Source of the DNA: Beverwykella pulmonaria
Lineage: Eukaryota; Ascomycota; Dothideomycetes; Pleosporales; Melanommataceae
Assembly (NCBI GenBank): GCA_001599595.1
Contig: BCHH01000012.1
Span: 1,046,561 to 1,110,560, forward strand
Reading direction: 5' to 3'
Length of the DNA stretch: 64,000 bases
In this document: one piece after another, positions 20,287 to 31,550 of the stretch
How positions within the stretch are numbered: position 1 is the stretch's first letter
Layout of the letters: each line of letters starts with the position of its first letter
The notes under the pieces: generated by a model
The model's input: the letters and a program-made list of their open reading frames with translations, nothing else
What the model was told of the DNA's origin: nothing
Databases searched by the model: none
Translations under genes and position numbers: made by a program

Positions 20287-23223
20287 ATGCCCGCATCTGG
20301 TCCCCTCTCTAATATCTCAGCAGAGCTCATGGACAGCCCCAGACATGAAACGTCCTTACTTCACACGATAAACGAAAGAATGAATAAAAAAATGACTCCC
20401 TACACTTACATCCCCCTCCCAACCCCGACCAGCATCCGCATCCTACGCTTCCCCCAACTTGACCCCGCCTCCGGTATCATTTCCACCTCCTTCCGAATCA
20501 TCGACCTTGCCCACGCTACCAGCACCAGTAGACCACTCTACCACACCCTCTCCTACACCTGGGGCAACCCGCACGCCGACGGGCCCTTCTTCTCCGATAA
20601 TTATACTTCGCAAGCCCCGCGGTACGCAACCCAAGACTCAATCCTTGTTGACGGCCACACCCTCTCTGTCAATCGCAATCTACATGATGCACTACTCTCC
20701 ATGAAGCCCGATTCATGGCGCCGGTTCTGCAATGCAAGGACCAAGCGTATGCGGAGCCAATTGCATTTCGCGGTTCTCTTGCGCAGAGTGTTAGACGTTC
20801 GGGCGCTGGTGAAATCAGGTGTGGATTTGGATCTCGTAGATGATGAAGTGGGATGGACGCCACTTATGTATGCAGCGGCGAGTGGAGAGGAGGAGATAGT
20901 GAGAGTACTTTTGGCAGCAGGGGCGAATGTAGGAGTTATGGATAGGAAGGGGGAAACTGCAGGAGAAGCCGCAAGGAGGAATGGGTGGGGGGAGATTGCC
21001 AGGTGGGTTGAGGATGCGGCTGAAATGGGATTGGAGGAGAGGAGGGAGCGATTTGAAGATAGCAGCAAGACGAGTGAGGATAGGCTGGAAGAGAATATCC
21101 CGGATCTCTGGATATGGATTGATCAACTGTGTATCAACCAGGCGGATGTAGAGGAGCGGGGCCGTCAGGTTAGTATGATGGGCGAGATTTACTCCAGTGC
21201 GTTTTGGACGCTCGTTTGGTTAGGTGCGGAGGATGACTATACAGCCACGGCGCTCCAAGTTATCAATAAGCTTGCAGACGCTAAGGGCAATCTGATCAAA
21301 AGCGACATCCTGCCCTACATCGAACAACCAGAAGAAGTCTACGTTGCAGCCAAGGTTACGTATATTTCCCCCACCGAATGGACAGCCCTAGCTTCGCTAT
21401 TTCAGCGTCAGTACTTCCGCCGCATCTGGGTGGTGCAGGAGAACCTGCTGAGCCGGACTACGCTTGGTCTCTGCGGGAACATTGAGCTACCCTGGCGGCA
21501 GCTCTGTACGGTTGCGCAGCAGCTGTATATCAGGCAGTTGGTGATTGGTCGTCCGACTAGTGCTAAGTATATCGATAACAGTGAGGCAGCGCTCCAGATC
21601 GAGTATCGTGTGAGCCAGCTGGTGCAATGGAGTGATAGGTGGCTGAACGGGAAGCAGGCGGCGAATCCGAAGGTGTGTAATTTGGGGACGTTAGTTGTAG
21701 ACTGTTGGACGTTTCACGCAACTGATGCTAGGGATAAGATTTTTGGATTTTATGGGCTGCTTAACTTGCTGGGGAAAAAGGTGGAACAGGAGGAGGTACA
21801 CGAAGAAGAAAAGGAGATGCAAATGCGGGACAGCATCGGGGGTGACACTACTGCGCCCAGGAAATCTTGGATCGCAGACTACTCCAAATCAACAGCCCAA
21901 GTTTTTGCTGAAGCTACGAAGATTATGATCGAGGAGACGGGCGACTTAGCCGTGCTCGCAAACGTAGTCGATATTTCGCTTAAGAAAACGGCGGGTCTGC
22001 CGTCTTGGAGTCCGGATTTCAGTGTCCCATTCACAAATGCCTTACCAAGTCGGTACTGCGCCTCTGGTAGGAATAAAGCGCCCGGGTGTTTTCCTTTTGG
22101 CCATGACCTGATACCCTGGAGCCGCCTTCCCGTCCTAGTTCGACCCCTTGACACCATCCTGCAGACTGGCCCCACAACCTCCGGGCCTGGCGACACGACG
22201 GCTTTCTTCTCACGTTCTTGGGTTAGCCTGGCTCTTCTACTTCCAACTCCATACCATGACACTGGACTTTCCCGCACCGAAGTCCTGTGGCGGACGTTGA
22301 CCGCCGACACGGCGCTCACAGGGACAGGCCCTGCCCCCGCAGTGTACGGATCTGCGTTCCGGGATCTAGTTTCTACAATGATATGTATTGCTGCGCGGGA
22401 GGAAGCGCAGCGGTTTCTGGGAATGGAGATCGAAGAGGGGAAGGTGTTGAGGTTGCCGGAGTGCCCAGCACCGAGTTTGGAGATTGCGGTTGAGCATGTG
22501 AAGATGACATGGCAGAATCCGGTGCTGAAGGGGTTGGGAAAGGAGGGGTTAATAAGGCAGTTTGGGGAGGTGGGGCAGAATTTAAGTGGAGAAAGATGGG
22601 AGGCGATGGTGTTTGTGTTGATGGGGTTGCACGTTTTGGCATTGACAGAGGTGGAAGAGGAACTGACAGAAGAGGAAAGAAAGTGGAAAGGAGAGGATGA
22701 GAAGGGGCAAGGCAAAGTTGGGAGTAAGGGGAATAGTAAGCTATTTACCCCGACCTTAGACCAATTGCTAGAATTTGAGAAGCGAATGGACTGGGGTAGC
22801 CAGGAAGATGAGGGCGGCAGTGGCGTGAAGCTCCTTCCTGATAATTCCGATTTGCTGCATGTCTTGCGACAAACTCTTGGTAGGAGGCGGCTCTTTGTTA
22901 CGCAGAGTCGGTTTTTGGGAATTGGGCCTGCAGGAATGAGGGAGGATGATCGCGTCATGCTGATTAGGGGTTTTGGATCACCGGTGGTCGTGAGGAAGAC
23001 GGCAGGCGGAAATGGGCAAGAGAAGGGAAAAGAAGATGCGGAGGGGAAGGAGATGGAGGAGGCAGAAGACGACAAGATGGGGAAGCGGGATGAAAATGAG
23101 GATACAGACGCTTTAAGAGAAAGCAAAGAGTGGCAATTCGTAGGCCAGGCGTTTGTGTTCGGAGTCATGAATGGAGAGAAGGCCGGCGAAGAGGAAGGAT
23201 GGGAGGGGATTCACTTGGTTTAA
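20287..23223 (+). CDS. HET-domain protein with ankyrin repeats inserted in the HET domain
   Basis: Single-exon gene of about 978 residues. HET domains trigger cell death after recognition of non-self in fungal heterokaryons. The three HET blocks are all present: LYHTLSYTWGNP (about 84-95) and ILVDGHTLSVNRNLHDALLS; then WIWIDQLCINQADVEERGRQ; then YFRRIWVVQENLL. Between the first and second blocks (about 20752-21030) sits an insertion of some 90 residues with ankyrin-repeat features: VGWTPLMYAAASGEEEIVRV, LLAAGANVGVMDRKGETAGE, AARRNGWGEIARWVEDA. Downstream, ATDARDKIFGFYGLL and LPSWSPDF are typical of HET proteins, followed by a charged Glu/Lys-rich C-terminus. The frame is open up to 20194; 20287 is chosen from the TATA position, with ATGs at 20329, 20380 and 20392 also possible. 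The ankyrin block could be the recognition part. There is no sign of disruption. Confidence 0.9.
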   Translation: MPASGPLSNISAELMDSPRHETSLLHTINERMNKKMTPYTYIPLPTPTSIRILRFPQLDPASGIISTSFRIIDLAHATSTSRPLYHTLSYTWGNPHADGPFFSDNYTSQAPRYATQDSILVDGHTLSVNRNLHDALLSMKPDSWRRFCNARTKRMRSQLHFAVLLRRVLDVRALVKSGVDLDLVDDEVGWTPLMYAAASGEEEIVRVLLAAGANVGVMDRKGETAGEAARRNGWGEIARWVEDAAEMGLEERRERFEDSSKTSEDRLEENIPDLWIWIDQLCINQADVEERGRQVSMMGEIYSSAFWTLVWLGAEDDYTATALQVINKLADAKGNLIKSDILPYIEQPEEVYVAAKVTYISPTEWTALASLFQRQYFRRIWVVQENLLSRTTLGLCGNIELPWRQLCTVAQQLYIRQLVIGRPTSAKYIDNSEAALQIEYRVSQLVQWSDRWLNGKQAANPKVCNLGTLVVDCWTFHATDARDKIFGFYGLLNLLGKKVEQEEVHEEEKEMQMRDSIGGDTTAPRKSWIADYSKSTAQVFAEATKIMIEETGDLAVLANVVDISLKKTAGLPSWSPDFSVPFTNALPSRYCASGRNKAPGCFPFGHDLIPWSRLPVLVRPLDTILQTGPTTSGPGDTTAFFSRSWVSLALLLPTPYHDTGLSRTEVLWRTLTADTALTGTGPAPAVYGSAFRDLVSTMICIAAREEAQRFLGMEIEEGKVLRLPECPAPSLEIAVEHVKMTWQNPVLKGLGKEGLIRQFGEVGQNLSGERWEAMVFVLMGLHVLALTEVEEELTEEERKWKGEDEKGQGKVGSKGNSKLFTPTLDQLLEFEKRMDWGSQEDEGGSGVKLLPDNSDLLHVLRQTLGRRRLFVTQSRFLGIGPAGMREDDRVMLIRGFGSPVVVRKTAGGNGQEKGKEDAEGKEMEEAEDDKMGKRDENEDTDALRESKEWQFVGQAFVFGVMNGEKAGEEEGWEGIHLV

Positions 23224-25815
23224 GCCTGGCTGGGAGATGGATCAGGATGCTTGCATCCGACATTACGCTATCTAGTATTTTAGAGTTTGATATCTCACAA
23301 TGTAGCCACCTGATTGCTAGCACTGCAAGCCTACTTGAAATCTTCATTCTTTTCTGCTTTGTCGGGGGATATGTAGCTGGTTGAAGGAAACGTATTAGCC
23401 TTGGTTAATAAGTAACATTGCAATATCTCTGTTGTGAATAACTAGACACATATTTTGTAGAAGGGTGAGATGAATGATATAGTATTAGGTCTAGAGCGCA
23501 TCTAAGTAGCAAACATCACTCTCTATGGGCGCTGTCTAGTGGCAACCAATCTACACTCTTTCTTCTTCCAAAATTTAGCGCCCCTCTTGTCACCCTATGG
23601 CTAGGGCGTGTCGATTTCCCTTCCTGCTACCGTAATCGAGATGTTCCTATCTACCTACCTTAAGCCCGAAGGATTGCAAATCTTTAAGCTTAAAGCACTA
23701 ATGTGCACGATAAACGAGCGACACAGACATGTCAGCGGCCCAGTCAAAAGCATACCTAAAATCCCGTTTTCTTCAAGCTAAATAGTGGGTGGCGCGAGCA
23801 CGACACTAAGACACAAGATGTGCAGATGGGCTCGTGACAGGGTCGGCGGTGTTCCGCCCGCAGTTTAATTCCTTGTTACACTGTTTTATGGGCAATATCA
23901 AAACCAAGCCGCATTTTGTCTGGCCCAGCATTTTCAGATGCCCCACAGAATTCGGAAACCTGAACCAGATCTACCCCGCCCATATTGCTCCAAGTGTCAC
24001 ATCGCCGTTACATTTCTGAAAAAAAAACTACCGCGGTGGTGATCCTCTGATCACGCTTCCTTTCCTTCTCCTTCATATGACCTTCTTTTTCTTTTTCGTC
24101 GCTCCATTATTCCCGTACCCAGTGATGGCTGCTGCCTCCCCGACGTAACGTACTTGGTGCGGTCCTTGCGCTGCTGATCCTCATCTTTGAGTTTCTTCCA
24201 CATATTCCTAAGTGACGATGTAATGCTGGACGCCTCTGAGGATGTCTTTAGTAGGGGTACGGTCGAGTGGTCGGACGCGATGTCAGAGGTGGCGGAACAA
24301 GATTTTGGTAAGAGCGTTAGCCACAGTAGAAAGTCGACAAGATTTGAAGAGAGCAAAGAGCACCCTTTCCTTTGCCTTTGCTGGGGTTGGCGGGTGATGA
24401 CACGTTGGTGTTTGTTAGATTTCTTCTCGGGACTGGTCGAGTTGAATCATGGCACGTACTCTCCGTCGATCGCGCCCTCGCTATTGGAGTCTCAACGGCC
24501 GGTCATCGTCGCAATGGGAATTCTAAGGGATCCTGTTGTCGTATTCAAGTCAGTGTCCACAAGGCAGCACTGACGCTCAGCGTAGACGTTGTTTCCGATG
24601 AAGTGTGCCAGGACCGTACAGAAGCAGTACTAGCGGTCTCTCCGCGGTCGCACGGTGCGACCTCTCGGTGCGCAGTTGTTTGGGTGTGATCGGAAGTGGT
24701 TGCATACTCAACTGGGACAACTGTTTTACTAACGCTCCAGTTCCTGTAGGAGATCGATCACAGGGTCGGTCGCTGTGTCGTAAACGTAACGGGCACTAGA
24801 GCAACGTCATAAATTTACCAACGCGCCAAGACAGCAACATCAAACAAGCATTGCGGTGACTCACTATCGCACTGCTAGTAGTGTCGAGTGGAGTAAACAC
24901 CTGCGTGTTTAAGACGTTTCGCCTAAGCTTATCTGCGGGATTTCCTCTTCAACTGCTGCAGGAGGAATCCATCTGTAAAAGTAGCCCATCAGCGATGAGT
25001 ATCCCGCATACACTATTATCCTGGAGCCTTTGGTGGCCAAATGCCCCCTTTTCGATCATTCTAGTGGTAGTGATGTACCTTCCTTTGTGTATGCCCCTCC
25101 TAAAATTGCACCTTCCCGATTCCCACCCAGGGAGGGGCCACATTCGGAGAGCTCATGGGTCTAATTGGGCGAACGCGCTGGACTAGGAGACGGCCTATTA
25201 CTGCACGTATGTCGTTAGGGGTGTGCAATTGGTATTCTGTGACGGCACGACATCTAGATTTATCAGTCTGTTTTCGAAGAATATATCATCACATACTACG
25301 GGAAGCTAACTATGCAACTCCCCTAACCCCCCTGGCAGACTTACAACGAAGGCCGAGTCAAAATGAAACCATGTCGCGATCTACATCCAGTTATCTTCGA
25401 TCAAATGTGAAATAATGCTGTCTATTTTGTTTATGTTACAAGTCTCAAGGCCCATGATCCTCTGATGGGACGCATTTCCGTGAGACTGCAGGTGCTGTGA
25501 CCAGTGTAGCGCGGATTGCCGTTTCGCTCTATCAATGGATTTGCGATGGCTAGGATCTCTTCGTCGAGCTGCGATTGGGGGTGTATTCGACTCAGAAGAA
25601 CCAGGCGCAAGTCCACCTTGATATCATAATATCCCTGCTTACTGAAATCACATCTCACCTATTGTGATTTATTTGTGGAAGGTTTTGCACCTTCTCGCAA
25701 AGAAGGTCGGCGCTGTATCGAACACGTAAAATAGTAAAAGTCGCCGTCTAATATGGTTTCTTGCCGGGCCTCAATACTCGATGCGCGCCCATACTCCGTC
25801 AATGATGTGCTCCCA
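23224..25815. other. Gene-poor stretch, 2.6 kb
   Basis: No gene can be supported. A minus-strand frame about 24051-24440 without a starting ATG encodes a Ser-rich then Lys/Arg-rich sequence (ending ERRKRKRRSYEGEGKEA) and could be a 3' exon. Another minus-strand frame at 25431-25658 with residues like KVDLRLVLLSRIHPQSQLDE also lacks an ATG. Neither has a recognisable domain or partner exon. Confidence 0.35.
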
Positions 25816-25907
25816 CGAAGTCTGCTTGTAGTCGAAGTCTGCTTGCAGTCGAAGTCTGCTTGTAGTCGAAGTCTGCTTGTAGTCGAAGTCTGCTTGTAGT
25901 CGAAGTC
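25816..25907 (+). repeat. 17 bp tandem repeat, about 5.4 copies
   Basis: The unit CGAAGTCTGCTTGTAGT is repeated five times end to end with one internal substitution (C for T in copy 2) and a partial sixth copy. A 17 bp period is not a multiple of three, so minus-strand frames through it look like repeated protein but cycle through frames. Confidence 0.95.
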
Positions 25908-26985
25908 GAGAACATAATCGAACTGTTCCGTTGGCACGATTCGTGGATATGGTATAGTGTCTTTTCAAGCTACTTAGCTCCAGAAGAGTTGCTCTCATAT
26001 ACATATTCAAAGTTCTCTCCATGTAAAAGAAAAGACTAGATAATCTATGTTCGAGTGGGCGCGGCAATATAGGAAGGAACGGCAACGCCATTGATCCGCA
26101 TCAACAGCGACCGGAGTATCTTCACTATGCACGGTGTTCGGGTTCAATTTATGTTCCTGCACTGCACCACCGCATCGTCGAACTCAAAAGGTACCTTGTA
26201 TCGGTGCTGGTAAGGTATTCTACCTAGCCTTCGTGATGGTGTTGGTGTCCGCGCCATGTTGAAGCAACCAAGGTCTTTGCGAAGACTTTCTCATGCTCAT
26301 GGAGATGTTTCGCAATGTAACTCACATCAGAACGCCCGTTAGGAAAGCCCGAGGTTGAATAGTGAATTTGGTGATTCTTAGAGATCAAACCACGGTGAAG
26401 TAAACAAACTGAGCGTGGCTCCCTGCCAGCCTGATCGCGGCAAGAGCTTCAAGCACTATGGAGAAAGAATAGACCGAAGTATGATCGAGTACGAGTTACG
26501 GAATTGGTGTCAATAAGAGCAGTGAGGACTGCGGCATGTGGAACCATCATCCGTGTCGTGATGTGTCGAAATTGAGAGAGAGTGATGATAATTGTATTGA
26601 TTATATCGACGAGGAGCTACCAAAGAAATATCTATAGTCTTACCAAAATAGTGAATCGCAAACATAGAGGTGAGTCACATGAGCAAACAAATAGGCGACC
26701 CACCATGCGACCCACAGGCCGACAACCCGCAGCGGCAAATCGTTCAATCATTCCAGCTTCACCCCCACAACTCACTTTTGGCTATGCGGGCCCCTCCATT
26801 GCGTCAATATTTGGTTTTGCCTCGGGATGAGCCGCTGGTAGCACACAAATGCAAGCCTTGGTACACCCACCGGAAATGAAATCAATTGAACCCTAGAGTG
26901 CCCACGTATCGTAGATATTAGCTAGTACTATTATACGTGGCTAGTATCACTAGGATAGCTATATCTTAACCGCCTATTATTACTA
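25908..26985. other. Gene-free stretch downstream of the protease-like gene
   Basis: No gene seen. Small plus-strand frames at 26582-26879 have no family features. Confidence 0.4.
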
Positions 26986-28685
26986 TCAATTTTCTAATTC
27001 CCTCGCTGATCTGTGATCCGACAATTCTGAAGCTCCTGAAGTAGTGGGGTACGTTGGAACCTGTTGAATCTCCATCGATGCCGGTCGAGCCTCTATCTGT
27101 CGAGATTGTACTAGCTCTGGATAAGATTCCAAGCCCTGTGGCTGCACTGTCGATCGACGTCTACGTCTTGGATACCAAAAGATGCCTAAAATCAAGAGGA
27201 CAGCAGCCAGGATTGAAAACGCTACCGTGAAGCCGATGGCCTTTGCATCCATTGATCTGCCTTGTTGACACTCGATCGTGCTATTCGCTCCAAATGGCAC
27301 AGGATTTGGGCTCACGGAAGCGGTTTCCAGCGCAGCAAGACGGAAGTCATCCGCCTTGTAATCGACAGCCAAGTACACCTGTATTTGTGGTTTGAGCGAA
27401 GCATTGCAGATTTCGTCTAATCATTTGACTTACCTGAGAAAGAAACGCTTTACCTAGAACCATTTTGCTTAGAGGAGCGTCCAGGGAACGAAAGACTGCT
27501 ACCTCGGTAAGGTTGTTCTGCAGAACCCGTCTTCCAGTTGCATCAATGCCGCGCAGTGGACGTGACAACTGCTCAGGAGGGATTTCAACTATGAGTCCAT
27601 CCTCGAGCCTGAGAACCAGTGAGCCATTGAAGGCAAGGTGTGAAGGAAATAGAAGTCCAGGTTCGACATTGTATAAGCTCTCGCTGGCTTGGACGTCCTT
27701 ACAACATTCGCTCCAGCCTATGGCATCAGAAAACGAGTTGAAGACAAAGGTTGGGAGCCGGAAGTAAGTGTCGTAGCTGAGTAATTGTTAGGGGCACTTC
27801 CCGCTGATTCAAAGAAAATACCTACGGCTCAATACATGCAACAGGAGTCGACCGACCAAGTCCACTACCCAGAAGAGTACCAGACTGTGTCCCGTTGGCA
27901 AACTTTACTGTCAGTTCTTCCACTACAACTTGAAGTGGACAGATACGATCGCCTGGGTCCGGAGTGTTATGGTTGATAAAATAGCTATGCCATGCTCCAC
28001 GTACGCTCGCGGCATCGTAGCCATCGATAACCAAATTGCCGGCACGCGGCGCTGCTACAGACTGACTTCCTACATTTATCCCGAATCCCAACGCTGGGTT
28101 CATCCCGCTTGCACCAAGTGCTCTAAGAAATGTCGAGTTCGGGCCTAGACCAAGATGCGCCGCATTATGATCTTGTCCTTGGTTGACCACTCCCACGGGA
28201 AATTTCGATAGCCTCATATCATTAGGAAAATCCAGATCGATTTTTCCAACTGTCCCGTATACATCTTTTGTGATTCCCGCTCGCTCCATCAAATTAATCC
28301 AGTTCCGGTCAACAGCGAGGTCAGAGTCCGTTCCAGTGGAGAAGGAGCTACTCAACGCTGAGACGTTTACAGGCCCGCCACGACGTGACTCACATTGTGC
28401 TTGAGTGTTTTCTCCTTTATCACGATGGCCATCCTGGCAGAGAGATGCGTCCATCAAAAGGGTGTTGTCTACGAACATCGACGGTACTAGACAGACACTG
28501 GTACCACTGATCTCAATAGAAGAAACTCCCCAGCTGTCAACCGTTCTTCCGGGTAGCGTGCAGTTTTGTAATGGGATAATGAAGGGCTTCTTAGATGGGG
28601 TGCATTTGGCTTCAACATTTCTGAGATAAGGTTGAAGCTGTGTTACGATAGTGAGAAGCAGGATATGGGTGTGGATTAGATACAT
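26986..28685 (-). CDS. Aspartyl-protease-like (peptidase A1 fold) membrane protein, probably inactive
   Basis: Predicted type I membrane protein of about 531 residues. Three exons on the minus strand: 28685-27826, 27776-27434, 27378-26986, with 49 and 55 bp introns in phases 2 and 0. The N-terminus is a signal peptide (LIHTHILLLTIVTQL). The lumenal region follows the fungal A1-like pattern (WGVSSIEISGTSVCLVPS, LGLGPNSTFLRALG, NLVIDGYDAASVRG, VVVEELTVKFANG, FRLPTFVFNSFSDAIGWSE). The position of the first catalytic D-T/S-G reads VPS (about 67-69), and I see no second D-T/S-G. Near the C-terminus a single membrane helix (IGFTVAFSILAAVLLILGIF) is followed by an Arg cluster and a polar cytosolic tail. 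It may act as a cell-surface binding protein or sensor rather than a protease. A TATA element stands about 65 bases upstream. Confidence 0.8.
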
Positions 28686-28749
28686 CGCGATAAGTTGACG
28701 AAGAGGAGGTATCGAGAGAGGCTATGATCGATGAGGAAGTTATGACGAC

Positions 28750-28759
28750 AAATATATAG
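28750..28759 (-). promoter_or_regulatory. TATA box of the protease-like gene
   Basis: Read on the minus strand this is CTATATATT, about 65 bases upstream of the ATG at 28685. No competing TATA is nearer. Confidence 0.5.
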
Positions 28760-29523
28760 GCTTTTCCTCAGCCTTGCGCATTTAATTCGCACCTTAGACG
28801 AGTTGTGGCTGAACCCCACCTGTAGGGTGTGTTCGTCGCAAATCAGACGGTCCAGACCCCGCAGCTCGTGCCGGTACGCCTTTCTGTGATGGCCAGACAT
28901 CAGCAGTTGTCAGGCTGAAAGGCAGGTCGCAAGGCTGAATGACAGCAAACGTCGCTGCAGGACTGCCAGACCATTATCTCATTAATCAGACCACCCACAG
29001 GTGAATGTGAATCACTTACTTAGGTGGTAAAAGACGCCAAGGTCACCTAATCAGCCCATTAGGTGTTGATTATGTAGCGGTTGCGTTGTATATCTAATCC
29101 TATCCTTCTTGCCTCTGCTTTTGCCTATACGCTTTGCATTTAGTGCTCAAGTATTCCCCTCTCACGAATTATTATTGCCACATCTCTGTATATCGCCTCG
29201 CACTGCGCGTTGCTTAGGCCAAGTTCAAATTTAACAACCGTCACGAGAGGCTATCAGTAGTTTATGATTGGGGCTCAATACATACATCACATTCATCACA
29301 GTACCTCCACCTTTCTCCCTAGGCTTGAGCGCTTGGAACTCGGTATAGCCCAGTTGGTTCGCAAAGGCCATGGAGATGATGTTTCCTTGCATGCATCCCG
29401 TATCCAGAACACACCGACCTTCCTAGCGCTGGCTGACACAGGATTCGGGGCACGGAAAGACAGAAACTGTGATAGCAAACGGGCAGTCATTGTGGTCGAA
29501 TATCTGGAGTGCTGGCACTCAGG
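28760..29523. other. Gene-free stretch
   Basis: No gene supported. A plus-strand frame at 29264-29728 overlaps the small gene on the other strand and lacks an organised product. CCACCTGT/CCACAGGTG and TTAGGTG motifs recur at 28815-29065 (for example TTAGGTGGTAAAAG and CATTAGGTGTTG) and may be regulatory sites. Confidence 0.35.
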
Positions 29524-29926
29524 TCAACTCTCCCTGTGGGTTTCGCTTACAGCTATATCGGCGGCCTCTGGCTCGGCTAGTTCCACATTGGCCGCCAGCC
29601 TTCGGCGAACTCCTCTGAGTCCAAAGAAAACGCCCTTCACGCAATCCCACCATGAGAGGGGCACGTCCGTCACTTGCGTTTGGCGTCTTTTGAACCCTTT
29701 CTCTTCACCTTTCAACTCACTTTCATAGTCAGGATTATGCTCTACTCTAGTGGATAGAGTTGATGCAAGGGAAGGTGAGCGGCGGTGCAGACCATTCGAT
29801 GTACCTGCACTTGGGACGCAGAGATGCTGGAGGTCCTCACTCTGCTGGTGTCCTGAAGACTGGTTAGACTTCCTCACACGGAACTAAATGCAAGTTCAAC
29901 TTACCGCGCGCCTCTGGTTCATCCAT
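29524..29926 (-). CDS. Small two-exon gene, 116 residues, unknown
   Basis: The ATG at 29926 opens a 22-base exon (MDEPEAR) ending on a GTAAGT donor. A 52 bp intron ends CTTCAG at 29853, and exon 2 (29852-29524) continues in phase 1 to the stop, giving 116 residues. Donor, length and phase all fit. The product is hydrophilic, with an aromatic-basic segment near residues 78-97 (VPLSWWDCVKGVFFGLRGVR) that could be an amphipathic membrane-binding helix, then an Ala/Glu-rich end. No family recognised. A long plus-strand frame overlaps but is less organised. Confidence 0.5.
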
Positions 29927-31550
29927 TCTGCAATATATTCAAAAGAAAATGCAATCAAAGGCTACTTTTCGGGCAGGCTGAGAGATGCCCAACCTTTATC
30001 TTGACTTGACGGTCTGCACACCCTCAGAAAGGACTAGGATTCCGGTTTGAGCTTTCACCCCTTGGGGAAGAATGAAACGAAGGTGGCGCTCCCTTTCAGA
30101 GTAAATGCAAATCTGGGTTCGTCGATGAAACTTTTGTAATCATGCGAACTGGTGGTGCTTCTCCGGATTTTCACGACGCAGCCACCGCCATGGCGCGCGT
30201 CCTACTCGTAACTTCTCATGAAGCTCGGTTCGTGAGATTTTCATATGAGCAACCAAGCTACTATTCACCTAATTGGGCCCTAGCTCTAATTAACCCAGAC
30301 TGGAGAGAGTGGGGCACCATCTGAGTTGGAGTATAAAAGGACTTCCCTAGCCTCTTCTCAAATTCGACACTGGAAGGTGCACGTTTTACACCCTCAATTC
30401 ACTTCATCTCACATCAAGTTACGATCACGCCGGCGCCACTTACCCTGTTGTCTTGAGCGCGGCCCTTGTGGTAAAGCCCAACCTGATTGAATCCGCCGCA
30501 AATCGTATTGGGTGACGCGCCAAAAGCAAGAAGGCCAGTGCCTCACAAACGATACAATTCCAATGCTCGAATCATCCCAGTGAAAGAGCCCCCGTTGAAG
30601 TCCACGGTGTGTTTCCTTGAAGCTGACGACATTACTGTGTGGGAGATCAGCGCTCCAAGACGGTTCGTCCCGAGGAGCTTTGCCCGCAACACATCAGCGC
30701 GATCAGGTGGCTTTCTTTTTCCGTAATGGTCTGACAGCAGTGCGTATCAGGCCACCGCCGGTCATTCGATTTGCGAGGTCGACTGAACTCGTAAGCGACG
30801 GAACTCGTATCGGGAACGTCGTCGCTCACAGCGCTAGATTGTCGATTATTATCAGCGCTCGATTTATGCACCTCGTCAAAGTCTCGTGACGCTTCGAGCG
30901 CAGCGTTCGAAATCCTAGGTTTCTAGTCGGTGCTGGTCGTCCCGCGGAAGCATATTTTCAAGCCTGGAACTAAACTTGATAAGTTGAAAGATTGGGCGAG
31001 AAAGCGAACGAGTGCATGCCTTCCTAAGTGGCGAGAGTTAAGTACAAAGTGGACCTGATCGCACGAGAAAAGCAACGCCACACTATCAACAAAAGGGACT
31101 TGGGGGAAACGGAAGATAAAGTCAAATAGAATTGCATCCTTCTGTTGGTCGTTGAGGGGAGGGACAGGTATTTAACTGACGGCATAGTACGACCCCCAAT
31201 TCGCGATCCGCTACAGGCAACCCCCACCTCACCCGCATATATCGCCTGTGCGAACGTAAGCCATCACCACGACTGCATCGGGCCCACTCAATCCAAAAGA
31301 TTGACGGTCAAATCAAGGAGGAGCACGTATCGTACTAAAGAGGATCTCACGACACAACGGATGCAGTATGATTTTCATTGACCATTCAAAGCTGCAGTCA
31401 CCGGGATGAAGCTGTATCTCAAGCTCCATGGCGTGAGTATGGGCGAAGGCCATTTCAGGTTATAAATGCTGCGTAGGCGTCTACTGTACAACCTATACTT
31501 CCCTCGGAGTTGACGCAATTCAGTTTTTTGTAGGTTACCCACAAGAAACC
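29927..31550. other. Gene-poor stretch with an orphan TATA box
   Basis: A good TATA box (TATAAAA, 30332-30338) is followed by a CT-rich stretch like a fungal leader but by no ATG-initiated frame. Downstream frames (30487-30726, 30617-30889) start only at non-ATG codons. This may be a gene that lost its start codon or a non-coding transcript. Otherwise I see nothing. Confidence 0.35.
30332..30338 (+). promoter_or_regulatory. Orphan TATA box
   Basis: GTATAAAAGG context, followed by a pyrimidine-rich stretch with several CTCAATTCACTTCATC-like motifs, yet no associated ORF with an ATG. Confidence 0.35.

Noticed and set aside
21879..23168. A 429-codon minus-strand frame antisense to the HET gene
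   Set aside because: It is the reverse shadow of a GC-biased coding strand; it shows Ser/Pro-rich composition and no domain, while the sense strand has clear HET blocks.
24051..24440. A minus-strand Ser- and Lys/Arg-rich frame
   Set aside because: It lacks an ATG and I could not find a first exon or a family; noted in the gene-poor stretch only.
25659..26091. Minus-strand frames with repeated LQADFDYKQTS peptides
   Set aside because: They are produced by the 17 bp tandem array, which cycles through frames; nothing outside the array looks coding.
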